57,117 bases of DNA from an uncultured Bacteroidota bacterium (GCA_903847205.1 CAINDA010000010.1:1-57117); one strand, 5' to 3'; counted from the first letter of the stretch, positions 1 to 9,179 are shown. Numbers and translations: made by a program. Notes: generated from the sequence alone by a model not told the origin.

Positions 1-430
1 TTCATAATTACTTGTTTATCAAGAAATTAAAAAATATATTCTATCTCACAAATTCAAATCGTTGCAGGTACAAAAACCGCTGAAACTCAATAATTACAAT
101 GATTTCAAAGTACTTATATTTGTAACGTCAAAACGCTAATGTTGTTTTTTATTTCTGAAAACTTCAAAACTATTTTATCATAACGGTATTTATTGTGGCT
201 CACAGATAACGTTTTAACCTGAATAATACCTTTACTTCTTTTATTTCACGTTGTTTATTGGATTCTCTCTGCCCTTTTTGTGATCCCATTCAATATAAAT
301 TTATTCCTAAAATGTTAATAATTGGGCGGTATTTTAGGATTTATTATATATCTTTTTTGAGAAATTTATCTATTTTTGATATTCGGTTTATAAAATTGTT
401 CAACAAAAACCGAAGTGGTTAAAAATTATT
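1..430. other. Non-coding left end, upstream of replication genes
   Basis: No convincing gene is seen here. The stretch is AT-rich. It holds two matches to the Bacteroidota -7 consensus TAnnTTTG: TATATTTG at 115-122 and TATTTTTG at 371-378. The second lies about 50 bases before the first start codon and is the better candidate promoter for the replication genes, although no -33 TTTG element sits at the usual distance of about 19 bases. Confidence 0.4.
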
Positions 431-811
431 ATGAGAAACAATAAAGTTTTGCCGGTAGTTCCGGCCACTGTAAAAAAATATTTGAATTCTTTTTTTGATG
501 GAGAGCCGGCTGGTTATCTTGGAGGGCAGTTTATTCTTTCCCTGGTAAGAGATTACCTGCTCGACCCAGACAAATACTGTGTTAAACCTTCTGTAATCAA
601 TAGAATGATGAAAGAAAAAGAGACGGCGATTCTTACAATAAGTTTTAATGATAAAGATTATGCCTTGTTTGAAGAATGCGCTGCTCTGGAAATGCGCAGC
701 TTAGTAAAGCAGGGAACATGGATATTATTGAGCATTGCGGCAAGCTTTAAACAAATGAAAATAAAGAAAATTACTGTTCAAAATAATACTGTAACTTTTA
801 AAATCAGATAA
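431..811 (+). CDS. Small hypothetical protein upstream of rep
   Basis: This 126-residue protein is not recognised. It has no signal peptide or membrane segment and has the mixed hydrophobic and basic composition of a cytosolic protein, with a lysine-rich C-terminus. It ends only four bases before the start of the replication initiator, so the two are almost certainly co-transcribed and probably translationally coupled. That position suggests a role in replication control or copy-number regulation, but this rests on neighbourhood alone. The region before it carries a possible TAnnTTTG promoter at 371-378. Confidence 0.7.
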   Translation: MRNNKVLPVVPATVKKYLNSFFDGEPAGYLGGQFILSLVRDYLLDPDKYCVKPSVINRMMKEKETAILTISFNDKDYALFEECAALEMRSLVKQGTWILLSIAASFKQMKIKKITVQNNTVTFKIR

Positions 812-814
812 TTT

Positions 815-2023
815 ATGGATCCTACAAAAGCGTTAAAAAGAGCGGAGTTTATAACTCCGGCTTTTCAAACAGATGAACAGTTTTCAGTAGATAGAAATTT
901 TACAAGGTATTCCTATAAATTCTATACCAATTTTGGTTCTGATAGCTCACTTGTCATTGCTATTATTTGCTATGTGCAGCAAAACATATCTAAGCTGGAG
1001 CAAGATATTTTTGGAATGTATGAATTTGATTATAAAAAATTTGCAATATTTTATGCTTGTTCACCCCAATATTTGATTGGTAAACACAAAAACCCTTTAT
1101 TTAAAACTGTTAGTAATGGTGATGTAAAATCTTTTTTTTATTCAAGATTGGGTAATGCTTTGTATTCCTTGAAGAAAAAGCCTTTTAACGATCATTACAT
1201 GCAGCATAATGTAGGCAAGGATAAAAGGGAAAGAGTTGAGGAAGATTTGTTGTTTTTTCAAAATTTGGATGTTATGACGATTAAGGGAAAAACCGGGAAG
1301 GATAAGTACGTTATAAGATTTTCTTTAAATGACAAATTAGAGGTTGGAATATTTAAGTTTTTTGACCGTATTGATAAGAAAATTATCACAAATAGAGAAA
1401 TTAGAAAAGATAATATCGACACTCTTTATTTGTATTTAGCAAGTGCAAAAAATACGAGTTGCTTTTATGGTGAGAATCGGTTTGATGTTGTTTCCGACTG
1501 GAATTCAGGGCTAAGCCCTTTCGATTTTCTTTCCGTCATCATGCAGGTAGATAATATTAAGAGATTTGATCATAGAAAAGAAAAAATGTTTGAAAAAATG
1601 AAACATTTAAATAAAATTACAGGCGACCCGGTTAATTTATGTTTTGATGTTTCAAGTACAGGGAAAAGCCACAATCAGCCTTATTTTACATGGGTTAATT
1701 TTGAGCCATACAAAAAAGAACAATTGGCTCAATTATACAATAGTGCTTTTGAGGAATATTTCACTTTGAATTTGAAAAAATCATGGAAACTGTTTCATCT
1801 GGAGGCAACGAATGTAAAAACGAAGTACAGCTTTCAGGAATGGAGAGCTATTGAAACATATGATTATAAAATTAAGATGGAAGCCTTTATAAAGACCTGG
1901 GCTGAACTTAAAGGCCAAAAACTTGATATTACCTCAGAACAGGTCATTATGAGATTTGGGACACCGGAACAGAAAACGTTATTTCAAAAGAAGAAGGCTT
2001 ATGGCCCTAATTATGGTAAGTAA
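815..2023 (+). CDS. Putative plasmid replication initiator (Rep)
   Basis: A 402-residue basic protein without signal peptide or membrane segment. I do not recognise a diagnostic motif. Its assignment as an iteron-binding initiator rests on context: about 20 direct repeats start inside its last codons and fill the next kilobase, and a ParA partition pair follows. Residues about 170-310 are rich in lysine and aromatic residues, as expected for tandem winged-helix DNA-binding domains of Rep_3-like initiators. At 402 residues it is longer than the roughly 300 typical of that family. The stop codon TAA lies within the first iteron (TATGGTAAGTAA). Any other protein binding these repeats would fit equally well, so confidence is moderate. 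Confidence 0.62.
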   Translation: MDPTKALKRAEFITPAFQTDEQFSVDRNFTRYSYKFYTNFGSDSSLVIAIICYVQQNISKLEQDIFGMYEFDYKKFAIFYACSPQYLIGKHKNPLFKTVSNGDVKSFFYSRLGNALYSLKKKPFNDHYMQHNVGKDKRERVEEDLLFFQNLDVMTIKGKTGKDKYVIRFSLNDKLEVGIFKFFDRIDKKIITNREIRKDNIDTLYLYLASAKNTSCFYGENRFDVVSDWNSGLSPFDFLSVIMQVDNIKRFDHRKEKMFEKMKHLNKITGDPVNLCFDVSSTGKSHNQPYFTWVNFEPYKKEQLAQLYNSAFEEYFTLNLKKSWKLFHLEATNVKTKYSFQEWRAIETYDYKIKMEAFIKTWAELKGQKLDITSEQVIMRFGTPEQKTLFQKKKAYGPNYGK

Positions 2024-2602
2024 ATGTGGTAGCTAAGTTATTCTGTCCCTGTTTTATTTGAATTCTTGTTGCATAATGGTAAGCAAGTGTGGGAGCTTGA
2101 TTATTTCACATCCTATTTTATTTGAAAGTTTTCTGTGTAATTGGTAAGTAAGTGTGGGAGCTTGGTTATTCTACACCCTGTATTATTTGAAAGTTTTCTG
2201 TATAATGGTAAGCAGGTGTGGGAGTTTAGTTATTCTGCTCCCTGTTTTATTTGAATGTTTCTGTGTAATGGTAAGTAAGTGTGGGAGTTTGGTTATTCTA
2301 CTCCCGGTTTTAGAAAATTTTCTGTGTAATGGTAAGTAAATATGGGGGCTTGGTTGTTCTTCCTCCTGTTTTTTTGAATTTCCGCTATATAATGGTAAGT
2401 AAGTGTGGGAGCTTTGGTTATTCTGCCCTGTTTTATCTGAATATTTATTTTATAATGGTAAGTAAGTGTGGGAGCTTGGTTGTTCTGCCCTGTTTTATCT
2501 GAGGTTTATTTTATAATGGTAAGTAAGTGTGGGAGCTTGGTTGTTCTACCTCCCCCTGTTTTATCTGAATATTTACTGTGTAATGGTAAGTAAGTATGGG
2601 AG
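2015..2602. repeat. Iteron array, sparse part (10 copies, about 63-bp period)
   Basis: Ten copies of the 22-bp element TAATGGTAAGTAAGTGTGGG start at about 2015, 2074, 2138, 2203, 2266, 2327, 2390, 2453, 2514 and 2581. Spacing is 59-67 bp, close to six helical turns, so all copies face one side of the DNA. The filler between copies is itself conserved (a TTGGTTATTCTGCCCTGTTTTATTTGAA-like block in most units), so the array grew by duplication of the full 63-bp unit. The strong GGTAAG..GTGGG core and its position after rep fit Rep-binding iterons. Short open frames across the array arise from the repeats and are not genes. Confidence 0.8.
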
Positions 2603-2717
2603 CTTGGTTGTTCTGCCCCCCTTGTTACTCTTTTTTAAAATTGGGTTTGTTACAAATGCCTAAATCTATCGGTATCAGTAATAATTAAGCTTAATTTATT
2701 AATCGTACCCAGATTTG

Positions 2718-3031
2718 TAATGGTAGGTAAGTGTGGGGAGGCTTGATTTGTTCTGCCCGCCATTTTATTTGAATCCTCACTGTAATGGTAAGCAACTGTG
2801 GGATAAAAAGGTAAGTAAGTATGGGTATAATGGTAAGTAAGTGTGGGGCTAATGGTAAGTAAGTAAGGTTTGTAATGGTAAGCAAGTGTGGGTGTAATGG
2901 TAAGCAAGTATGGGTATAATGGTAAGCAAGTATCGGTAATGGTAAGCAAGTGTGGGAGAATTGTATAATATTTTAGAGAGCTAATCCATTGATTATGAAG
3001 ATTTTTTATTTTTCTTATGGTAAGCAAGTAC
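2718..3031. repeat. Iteron array, compact part (about 10 copies, 22-bp period)
   Basis: The same TAATGGTAAGYAAGTRTGGG element continues at about 2718, 2783, 2806, 2828, 2850, 2873, 2895, 2917 and 2937, with a last degenerate copy at about 3016. From 2806 to 2937 the copies abut at 20-23 bp, two helical turns, which is the classic geometry of an iteron origin. The single base alternation GTAAGT/GTAAGC and TGTGGG/TATGGG marks sub-families. An AT-rich stretch at 2960-3015 between the last two copies could be a strand-opening region. This cluster, rather than the sparse one, is the likely replication origin. Confidence 0.78.
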
Positions 3032-3051
3032 CCCCCACCAATTACAAACAA

Positions 3052-3492
3052 TTAAATAAAGATAAAAATATAGTATCATCCCATTACTAACCCTTAACAT
3101 GCCTACGGCAAGCAATCGGAAAAAAATTTGTTCAAATTTTTTTCATTCTAAAATCGAATTATGAGGATATACCCATTAATTATTATTAAAAACGGTAGAA
3201 ATCCCCCTTTTAAGAGGTTTTGTTTCTGAAAGGCAAGGATTACCACCTCCCTGACTTTTTTTGTTCTCTATCCCTTCAAAAACATCTCCTGGCCTTTTCA
3301 AATCTATCATCTAAATTTTTTTATTGAGCCATTCCCCCAATAAAAAACATTACAATATTATTTTGTTGTAATATTGTAATGTTAGTTTTTAATAAGTTTA
3401 TAATATTATAACTTTATAATGTTATAAGTTGTTATTAAGCTCGAAAATTTTTACGTTGTAATAAGCAAAAATCAACAGCCTTTCTTTTTTAA
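3052..3492. other. Non-coding spacer between origin and partition genes
   Basis: No gene seen. The left half is ordinary AT-rich sequence. From 3340 on it carries the same AT-rich words (AATATTATAA, AACATTA) that make up the array on the other side of the partition genes, including the hairpin listed separately and a further run of TAATATTATAAC and TAATGTTATAAG at about 3400-3432. Confidence 0.5.
3346..3383. terminator. 15-bp perfect inverted repeat after the partition operon
   Basis: The arms AACATTACAATATTA (3346-3360) and TAATATTGTAATGTT (3369-3383) are perfect reverse complements separated by eight bases. The repeat lies 110 bases beyond the stop of the small partition gene, so it could end the minus-strand par transcript. 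It is nearly free of G and C, which makes a weak hairpin, and it shares words with the array at 4700-5150, so a binding site for the partition protein is equally possible. Confidence 0.4.
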
Positions 3493-3879
3493 TCAGTCCT
3501 GTTTTGTCTTAGCTTTTTCAAATTTATCCATAGCTCGCCACAGAGTTTCATCCACCCAATTTGTAATAACAAAATTGTTCTCAACACAAAACTTTTTTAA
3601 CCGGTCTCTGGTTGGGAAGCTTAAATTAGTCGTCGCCTTATCCTTTATTACATTCTCTTTTCTTTTTTTTCCTTTTTTCTTTTCATTATCCCTTATAAAC
3701 TGAGAATTGAAATTTGAGTCACTCAATTTATTTTCCGTACTTTTCTCGGGACCGGTTTCGGTTTTGCCACTTAAAACATCATTTTTATCTTCTTTAATTC
3801 CCGTCAGCACTTCTTTATCTGTCGGTGTTTCCTGGGTAAATCGTCGATTTAGTTTTGAAGTTATTTTATGCGTTGTCAT
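3493..3879 (-). CDS. Small partition DNA-binding protein (ParB-type, RHH-like)
   Basis: 128 residues in two parts. Residues 1-80 are charged, low-complexity and probably disordered, with a basic KKKGKKRK stretch at about 68-75. Residues 84-122 resemble a ribbon-helix-helix fold: a short beta strand (TTNLSF) followed by two helices (RDRLKKFCVENN and WVDETLWRAMDKFEKA). It starts 17 bases after the parA stop, in the same operon. Small DNA-binding partners of this kind accompany short ParA proteins in type Ib partition systems, where they bind an array of repeats next to the operon. Here such arrays lie on both sides. Function is inferred from fold impression and context. Confidence 0.6.
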   Translation of the reverse strand: MTTHKITSKLNRRFTQETPTDKEVLTGIKEDKNDVLSGKTETGPEKSTENKLSDSNFNSQFIRDNEKKKGKKRKENVIKDKATTNLSFPTRDRLKKFCVENNFVITNWVDETLWRAMDKFEKAKTKQD

Positions 3880-3896
3880 TTTTTTTAATTTTAAAG

Positions 3897-4643
3897 TTAG
3901 ACTGTTTGGGCTGTTATTTTTTCTCGCATTATTTCTATAGCTTTAAGGAATTCTTCAATAAATAATTCAAAAGCTGCGTCTTTTTTTCCTTTTGGCTCAT
4001 AAGAATAAACGGGCGAATAATTTTCCATGTGAAAATTTTTATAAGCTTCTCGATTTGGAACGGTAGAAATAAATCTATTAATTTTATTCTCACCAATTTC
4101 TTCTACTAATTGTTTGTAAAATTTAGTTTTGCTATCCACTCTATTTAAAATAGTAAAATAGTCAAAAGGAAGATCCGTTTTAGCCCTATACTCTTTTACC
4201 TTATACATTATTTCAAGAAAGTCAATGGTTGAGTTCACTTCCAAAACGGATGAGCTTATTGGGATAAATACGATGTCCGACATCGTTAAAGTTGCAATTA
4301 AACCACTTTTATCCAAAGTTCCAGGAGTGTCTAATATTATTACATCGTAATTTTGATATTCCTTTGCGAGAAGTCCTTTAACTTCAGTTAAATCATTTAG
4401 GATTCGCAAATCATAAGGCATTGAAAATTTCGTTTCGAGCCTTTCCTGAATAGAAATTTTTATGTCCATTAAACTTTTTTGTTTATCAAGTTCAATGACC
4501 ATACATTTTTTTCCTATTGCAGGATCAGTAATTGTTTTAGCAATTAAATGTGTTAGGGTTGTTTTTCCCACTCCCCCCTTTTGATTTGCAAAAGCGCAAA
4601 CTATCGCTTCTTTTTTTAATGTATTGTTTATTCGCGTCTTCAT
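3897..4643 (-). CDS. parA: ParA-family partition ATPase
   Basis: 248 residues. The deviant Walker A motif KGGVGKTT sits at about residues 22-29 and the Walker A'/B aspartate in VIILDTPG at about 98-105, both standard for the ParA/Soj/MinD family. There is no N-terminal helix-turn-helix extension, so this is a short ParA as in type Ib systems, which binds nucleoid DNA and pulls partner-bound plasmid copies apart. It heads a two-gene operon with the small DNA-binding protein downstream. A TACTTTTG box lies 44 bases upstream, and the repeat array begins immediately beyond it, so the operon is probably autoregulated through those repeats. Confidence 0.9.
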   Translation of the reverse strand: MKTRINNTLKKEAIVCAFANQKGGVGKTTLTHLIAKTITDPAIGKKCMVIELDKQKSLMDIKISIQERLETKFSMPYDLRILNDLTEVKGLLAKEYQNYDVIILDTPGTLDKSGLIATLTMSDIVFIPISSSVLEVNSTIDFLEIMYKVKEYRAKTDLPFDYFTILNRVDSKTKFYKQLVEEIGENKINRFISTVPNREAYKNFHMENYSPVYSYEPKGKKDAAFELFIEEFLKAIEIMREKITAQTV

Positions 4644-4686
4644 GATGTTAAATTTAAATGATCAAGTGATAGAACTAATTACCGAG

Positions 4687-4694
4687 CAAAAGTA
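4687..4694 (-). promoter_or_regulatory. Candidate -7 box of the par operon
   Basis: Read on the minus strand this is TACTTTTG, matching the Bacteroidota -7 consensus TAnnTTTG, 44 bases before the parA start codon. The AT-rich repeats begin directly upstream, so a protein bound there would overlap the -33 region. Confidence 0.45.
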
Positions 4695-4699
4695 AATAA

Positions 4700-5150
4700 T
4701 TTTTTTATAATATTATAATAAGATAACATTATAAACACGTAATAAAATAATATTATAACAAAGTAACATTAGAAATTTGTAATAAAACAATATTATAATA
4801 AGATAACATTGTAATCATGTAACAAAATAATATTATAAAAAGATAATATTAGAAGCTTGTAATAAAACAACATTATAATAAAATAATATTATAACAAGAT
4901 TTTAGTCGTGCGGTAAAATAATATTATAACAAAATAACATTATAAGCTTGTAATAAAACAACATTATAATAAAATAATGTTATAACAAGATAACATTATA
5001 AATATATAATAAAATAATATTATAACAAAGTGGCATTAGAAGCCAGCAATAAAAAACATTATGATAAAATGATTTTATTGATTTACAATAAAGTAATATT
5101 AGCAACTTGTATTAAAATAATATTATAAACTTATAAGAAAATGCCATTAT
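4700..5150. repeat. AT-rich 40-bp repeat array, candidate centromere (parS-like)
   Basis: About ten imperfect copies of a roughly 40-bp unit built from GTAATAAAAYAAYATTATAA and then a RATAACATTA half. Units begin near 4739, 4779, 4819 and 4859 at exactly 40 bp, then near 4913, 4950, 5006, 5047 and beyond with growing decay. Almost no G or C is present apart from AAGCTTG and similar junction words. The array lies directly upstream of parA, where type Ib systems keep their partition site. No gene is visible in 4644-5497. Confidence 0.65.
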
Positions 5151-5189
5151 GCCCAGTTCGCAGCAATTATAAAGACAAAACAAAGTTTT

Positions 5190-5423
5190 TTCTAATATTC
5201 TAATCTTATAATATTAGAAAAGGCAGGATAGTTTTCTGAATTTCGTGGTAACCATAATTGGAAATATAATTCCTATCATTATTTTATTGAAATGTTATCT
5301 TTGGCCTATTTTTTTAATTTACATTGATTAAAATATTCCTATTTATTTTATTAGTAAGAAGGCTCCACAAATACAGTATAATATATTGATATTCTGTTTG
5401 TTAAAAATCAACATAGTTGATTT
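5190..5423. other. Candidate oriT region with two inverted repeats
   Basis: Upstream of the mobilization genes, TTCTAATATT (5190-5199) pairs perfectly with AATATTAGAA (5210-5219), and AAATCAA (5405-5411) pairs with TTGATTT (5417-5423). The word GATTTAGTAG occurs at 5419 and again, as CAATTTAGTAG, at 5460. Transfer origins and binding sites for ribbon-helix-helix accessory proteins are commonly found directly upstream of the relaxase operon. No nick site can be identified from sequence alone. Confidence 0.35.
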
Positions 5424-5467
5424 AGTAGAAAATAACAACTAAATGTTTGAAAATCAATTCAATTTAG

Positions 5468-5475
5468 TAGATTTG
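5468..5475 (+). promoter_or_regulatory. -7 box of the mobilization operon
   Basis: TAGATTTG matches TAnnTTTG exactly and lies 22 bases before the ATG of the first mobilization gene. The adjacent inverted repeat at 5405-5423 and the duplicated AATTTAGTAG words would place a bound repressor over the -33 region. Confidence 0.55.
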
Positions 5476-5497
5476 TGATAAATTAGTATTAAAATCT

Positions 5498-5980
5498 ATG
5501 GAACCAACAACAACAGTCAGAGTTGACACTGTTTTGAAAAGACAATTCGCCAATACGTGCAAGAAAAATTACGATTTAAACATAAAAGAAGCTGTTGAAA
5601 TTTTAATGAGATTTATCCTGGATGTGAATGTCAATCCTGATGATTTAACTTCGATCTGGAGAAAAAGTCCGAGGAAAGATATAGCAGAATATCATAATTT
5701 TACGGTAGGTTTTCTTCGGACATTTGAGCATAAACAAAATGAGCAATTTGCAAAATATGAGAAAAAACAATTGGAGCTTTTGGGAAAACTTATTGGGCTG
5801 TTACAAGAGTTAACCAGCAAAAGTAAAGTGGAAAAGGAAGTGCAGAATGAGATATTATTTGATGTTCAAATCATAGCAACTTTGTTAAAAGAGGAAGTAG
5901 GGGAGAAGCTTATTAAGAGAAATAATGATGCTATTACCGGTACTGAAACAGAGGAAAATTTAAAATTAAAGGGCTTATGA
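5498..5980 (+). CDS. Relaxosome accessory protein (RHH, MobA/MobC-like)
   Basis: 160 residues. The N-terminus shows a ribbon-helix-helix pattern: strand TTTVRVDTVLKRQF at 3-16, then helices around 20-48. Residues 75-145 are helical with heptad character and could form a coiled coil. Small proteins of this type bind oriT and recruit the relaxase. The stop codon overlaps the relaxase start (ATGA, 5977-5980), which indicates translational coupling. The same protein may also repress the operon, given the inverted repeat next to its promoter. Confidence 0.65.
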   Translation: MEPTTTVRVDTVLKRQFANTCKKNYDLNIKEAVEILMRFILDVNVNPDDLTSIWRKSPRKDIAEYHNFTVGFLRTFEHKQNEQFAKYEKKQLELLGKLIGLLQELTSKSKVEKEVQNEILFDVQIIATLLKEEVGEKLIKRNNDAITGTETEENLKLKGL

Positions 5981-7101
5981 TTTCTAAAATTGATCAGCCA
6001 AAAATAGAAGGTTCGAAGGTTTATGATAACAAAGGGAGTGCCGGAGCGTTGGTGAATTATCTCGTTTCAAGTGATGAAAAAGTAGGAGGGGAGGCCTTGT
6101 TTTTTAATCTGGACCGCGAAGATATTTCTGCTGCAGAAGCACAGAAAATGATAGATAATAATGTTAAAGGTTTAAGGGCTGAAGAAACAAAATTTATTTC
6201 TATGACCATTAACCCATCCGGAGAAGAGCTTAAACATATTGGAAATAATAAAGAAAAATTGAAGCTTTATGTAAAGGCTGCTATGAATAATTACGCAGCT
6301 AATTTTAAAAAAGAAAATCCTGTTTTGGCAACAGAGCTGGTTTGGAATGCAATAATACATGAACACCGGTACTTTACTAATTCAGATAAAGTAAAATTTG
6401 AAAAAGAATTTCCAGATCTTAAGTTTCAATATCGAACGGAGGAGGAGGTTTTGAAATTTTATCGTGTTAATCATGGAGCTGTATGCCCTTTCGAGAAAGA
6501 AGCAAGAAAGCCAGGCAGCAATATGCATGCTCATGTAATTGTCAGCAAGCGTGATGCTGCAATGAAGCAGACGCTCAGCCCGCATGGAAAGAAAGAAACT
6601 TTCAGTATCGTAAATTTTCAGAGAAGTAATCAGGAAACATTTCAGAAGATGTTTGATTTTAGAAGGGGGCAGAATTTATATAAAGAAATGCAGATGGAAA
6701 ATATCAGCCGGATTATTAATGATATAAATGATAGAAAGGCGAGCTTTGTTGATCCGGAGCGGATATTTAAAATTGCTGAAAAAGGGGAGTGGAACATCAA
6801 TGTATTGTCCAATGTGAAACAGCTTAATATGGATTTATACAGGTCTAAAAATATTGAAGACCCTTATCGTTATTTAGAGATTGGTTCAACATTATATTGG
6901 AAAGAAAATAATGAAGAGAAGAAAATGGGACCGGATTTTAATTTAAAACCTCAAAACAATTCAAGTGATGAATTCCTTCTTCTGTCCGGCTTGATAAGGG
7001 ATATCGATAATATGACAAATGATCTGCAGGCAGGGCATCATCATAAAAACGAAAGTAAAAATTATACCAAGCGAAAAAAACGAAGACCTAATATTGAATA
7101 A
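5977..7101 (+). CDS. Mobilization protein, putative relaxase (DUF5712-like)
   Basis: 374 residues. It resembles the mobilization proteins of Bacteroidota conjugative and mobilizable elements. The key motif is NMHAHVIVSKRD at about 187-198: paired histidines on a beta strand, the metal-binding signature of HUH relaxases. A further conserved His (IIHEHRY) lies at about 126-132, and a candidate nucleophile tyrosine could be Y24 or Y28 in the N-terminal GALVNYLVSS segment. The C-terminus (358-374) is strongly basic. It nicks oriT and carries the strand to the coupling protein encoded two bases downstream. The relaxase role is a family-level inference. Confidence 0.7.
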   Translation: MISKIDQPKIEGSKVYDNKGSAGALVNYLVSSDEKVGGEALFFNLDREDISAAEAQKMIDNNVKGLRAEETKFISMTINPSGEELKHIGNNKEKLKLYVKAAMNNYAANFKKENPVLATELVWNAIIHEHRYFTNSDKVKFEKEFPDLKFQYRTEEEVLKFYRVNHGAVCPFEKEARKPGSNMHAHVIVSKRDAAMKQTLSPHGKKETFSIVNFQRSNQETFQKMFDFRRGQNLYKEMQMENISRIINDINDRKASFVDPERIFKIAEKGEWNINVLSNVKQLNMDLYRSKNIEDPYRYLEIGSTLYWKENNEEKKMGPDFNLKPQNNSSDEFLLLSGLIRDIDNMTNDLQAGHHHKNESKNYTKRKKRRPNIE

Positions 7102-7103
7102 TT

Positions 7104-9179
7104 ATGAGTGCGCACAAAAATGATAAGCAGTTATTAAATTCTGTATTAGCAGGGTTAATGGCAGTTATTGTAATAGATTATTTCGCGTTGACTTATCAGG
7201 CTGTTCCCGGAACAGTGCCAATACCGGTGATGATAAAGCTAAACCAAATAAGCCGCGAGCTGGGAGAGGTGCTGCGCTTATTTTTTCTTTTCGTTTATGC
7301 TATGATAATGTGGACGGCTTATAAAAACAAACTCGTTTTAAAAAGCTCGCTTCAAACACCTACTGCGAGATATATTTACATTTTTCTAAGTTTAATATTT
7401 ACAATTGGTTTTGCAGAAATTAACAGAGTTCCTGTTCATCTTATAAAATTTTTATATCCGTTTGCATTTTTCGGCATGTGTGTTTTTGCTGCTCTTTTAA
7501 TTGCAACTTTTGCTGAAGCTATAGAAGAAGAAACAGGAGGCACTTCTTTAGGTGTTGAAAAAAAACCGACAGAAAAAGAATTTGGATTTGCATTACCGGC
7601 GCATGGGGGCTTTGTTAATATTCCGAATCCATTTCGTTCAGTATTGGTAATCGGCGGGGCAGGAGCGGGGAAAACCGCATCCGTAGCAGAGCCGATTATA
7701 TTTCAGGCAATGCAGAAAAGATATACAGGCTTTGTCTATGATTTTAAATATCCCACATTAGGAAATGTTGTTTACAGCTCACTGCTTTATCATAAAAATA
7801 CAGAAATAAAATTTTTTCCAATTTCATTTACAGATTTAGCAAGGTCTTACAGGTTCAATCCGCTCGACCCGGAACTGCTGTCTTCCTCTACGTATGCTGA
7901 GGAGTATTCCTGGGCTTTGTATTGTAATTTAGATAAGGAGGCAATTAAAAAAAGCGGTTTCTTTTCTGAATCAGCCGCAAGTCTGCTGAAGGCTGTTATA
8001 TGGTTTATGAAAAAAAATCATCCTGAATACTGCACTTTGCCGCATGTGATAAATATAATTCTTAACTCAGATACAAAAACATTAGTAAACATGGTAATGT
8101 CTGATGTAGAAACAAAAGGGATGGTAAAAGCGGTTAAGGAAGCTGTAGAAAAGGAAGCATACGAGCAGCTTGCCGGTGTCGTCGGTTCTTTAACCATGCA
8201 ATTACAAAAAATTAATACGCCGGAAATTTGCTGGGTTTTAACAGGGAGTGATTTTACACTTGATTTAAATAATCCGAAATCTCCTAAATTTATTGTGCTT
8301 GGTTCACTGCCGGAATTGCAGTCGGCGTTAAATCCTGTTATCGCATTTATTTCTACAATCGGCTTAAAGCTTATGAATGCGCAGAATAAATTGCACAGCA
8401 TTGCTTTAATTGATGAAGGCCCGACATTATTTATTCCGAACCTTGATAAGATCCCGGCACAGGCGCGTTCAAATAAATTGGCTGTTGTTTATATGGCGCA
8501 GGACTTCAGCCAAATGGATGTAATGTATGGAAAAGATAATAGAAAGGCTTTAGCAGGAAACCTGGCTACACAATTTTACGGGAACACTTCAGAATTAGAA
8601 ACGGCAAAACATATAAGCGAAATGGTAGGGGAGGAGTACAGGGAAATTGCATCTCATAACAAAGGCGGTTCTTCTTCTGAAAGCGGGGACTCTTCCAGCA
8701 AGGGTGTGAGTTATTCAAAACAAAAAAGAAAAATTATTGAAGTTCAGGACATGCTTACTTTAAAGCAGGGAACTTTTGTCGGGAAATTAGTTGAGAGTGA
8801 AAACGATTGGTTTAAAGCGGGAATGAAGCGGGTAACTGACAGTAATGCAGATTTTGTAATTTCAGATATTCCAATATTTGTGAAAGATTTTATGCTGAGC
8901 GCCGAAGAAGAAAAAGAATGTAAACTCAAATTAGATGATTTAATTTTAAACCTGGATTTTTTGAAAAGAGATAAGGAGTTAAATGGTTTACTTAATGCGT
9001 ACAACGGGAATTGTAATGATCCTGAATTCATTAAAGAATTAGAAAACACTTTAATAACAAGGGCACTAAAAATAAAACAAAATAAAATTTTAAATAAACA
9101 TTTTTTAAAAGTACAGGATGATGTAGAGCAGATACTTGAAAATTATTCTCTTGTAAATAGTCTGATGCGTAAAAAATAG
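7104..9179 (+). CDS. VirD4/TraG-type coupling protein (T4CP)
   Basis: 691 residues. Four hydrophobic segments lie at about 10-30, 58-75, 88-105 and 112-138, anchoring it in the inner membrane. The ATPase domain follows with Walker A GGAGAGKTA at 184-192 and Walker B IALIDEG at about 433-439. The TraM-recognition-type region PAQARSNKLAVVYMAQD follows at about 450-466. A low-complexity serine-rich stretch (GGSSSESGDSSSKGVS) occurs at about 521-536. Coupling proteins bring the relaxase-DNA complex to a mating channel. It closes the three-gene mobilization operon. The channel itself is not encoded in this window. Confidence 0.92.
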   Translation: MSAHKNDKQLLNSVLAGLMAVIVIDYFALTYQAVPGTVPIPVMIKLNQISRELGEVLRLFFLFVYAMIMWTAYKNKLVLKSSLQTPTARYIYIFLSLIFTIGFAEINRVPVHLIKFLYPFAFFGMCVFAALLIATFAEAIEEETGGTSLGVEKKPTEKEFGFALPAHGGFVNIPNPFRSVLVIGGAGAGKTASVAEPIIFQAMQKRYTGFVYDFKYPTLGNVVYSSLLYHKNTEIKFFPISFTDLARSYRFNPLDPELLSSSTYAEEYSWALYCNLDKEAIKKSGFFSESAASLLKAVIWFMKKNHPEYCTLPHVINIILNSDTKTLVNMVMSDVETKGMVKAVKEAVEKEAYEQLAGVVGSLTMQLQKINTPEICWVLTGSDFTLDLNNPKSPKFIVLGSLPELQSALNPVIAFISTIGLKLMNAQNKLHSIALIDEGPTLFIPNLDKIPAQARSNKLAVVYMAQDFSQMDVMYGKDNRKALAGNLATQFYGNTSELETAKHISEMVGEEYREIASHNKGGSSSESGDSSSKGVSYSKQKRKIIEVQDMLTLKQGTFVGKLVESENDWFKAGMKRVTDSNADFVISDIPIFVKDFMLSAEEEKECKLKLDDLILNLDFLKRDKELNGLLNAYNGNCNDPEFIKELENTLITRALKIKQNKILNKHFLKVQDDVEQILENYSLVNSLMRKK

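Noticed and set aside
2015-3031. Resemblance to a CRISPR array
   Set aside because: The spacers between the 22-bp copies are themselves conserved or absent, no cas gene is near, and the unit lacks a palindromic CRISPR-type repeat.
2154-3051. Short open reading frames across the iteron region on both strands
   Set aside because: Their translations are simple repeats of the iteron unit (for example CGSLVILLPVL and YLLTI words), so they are by-products of the repeats, not genes.
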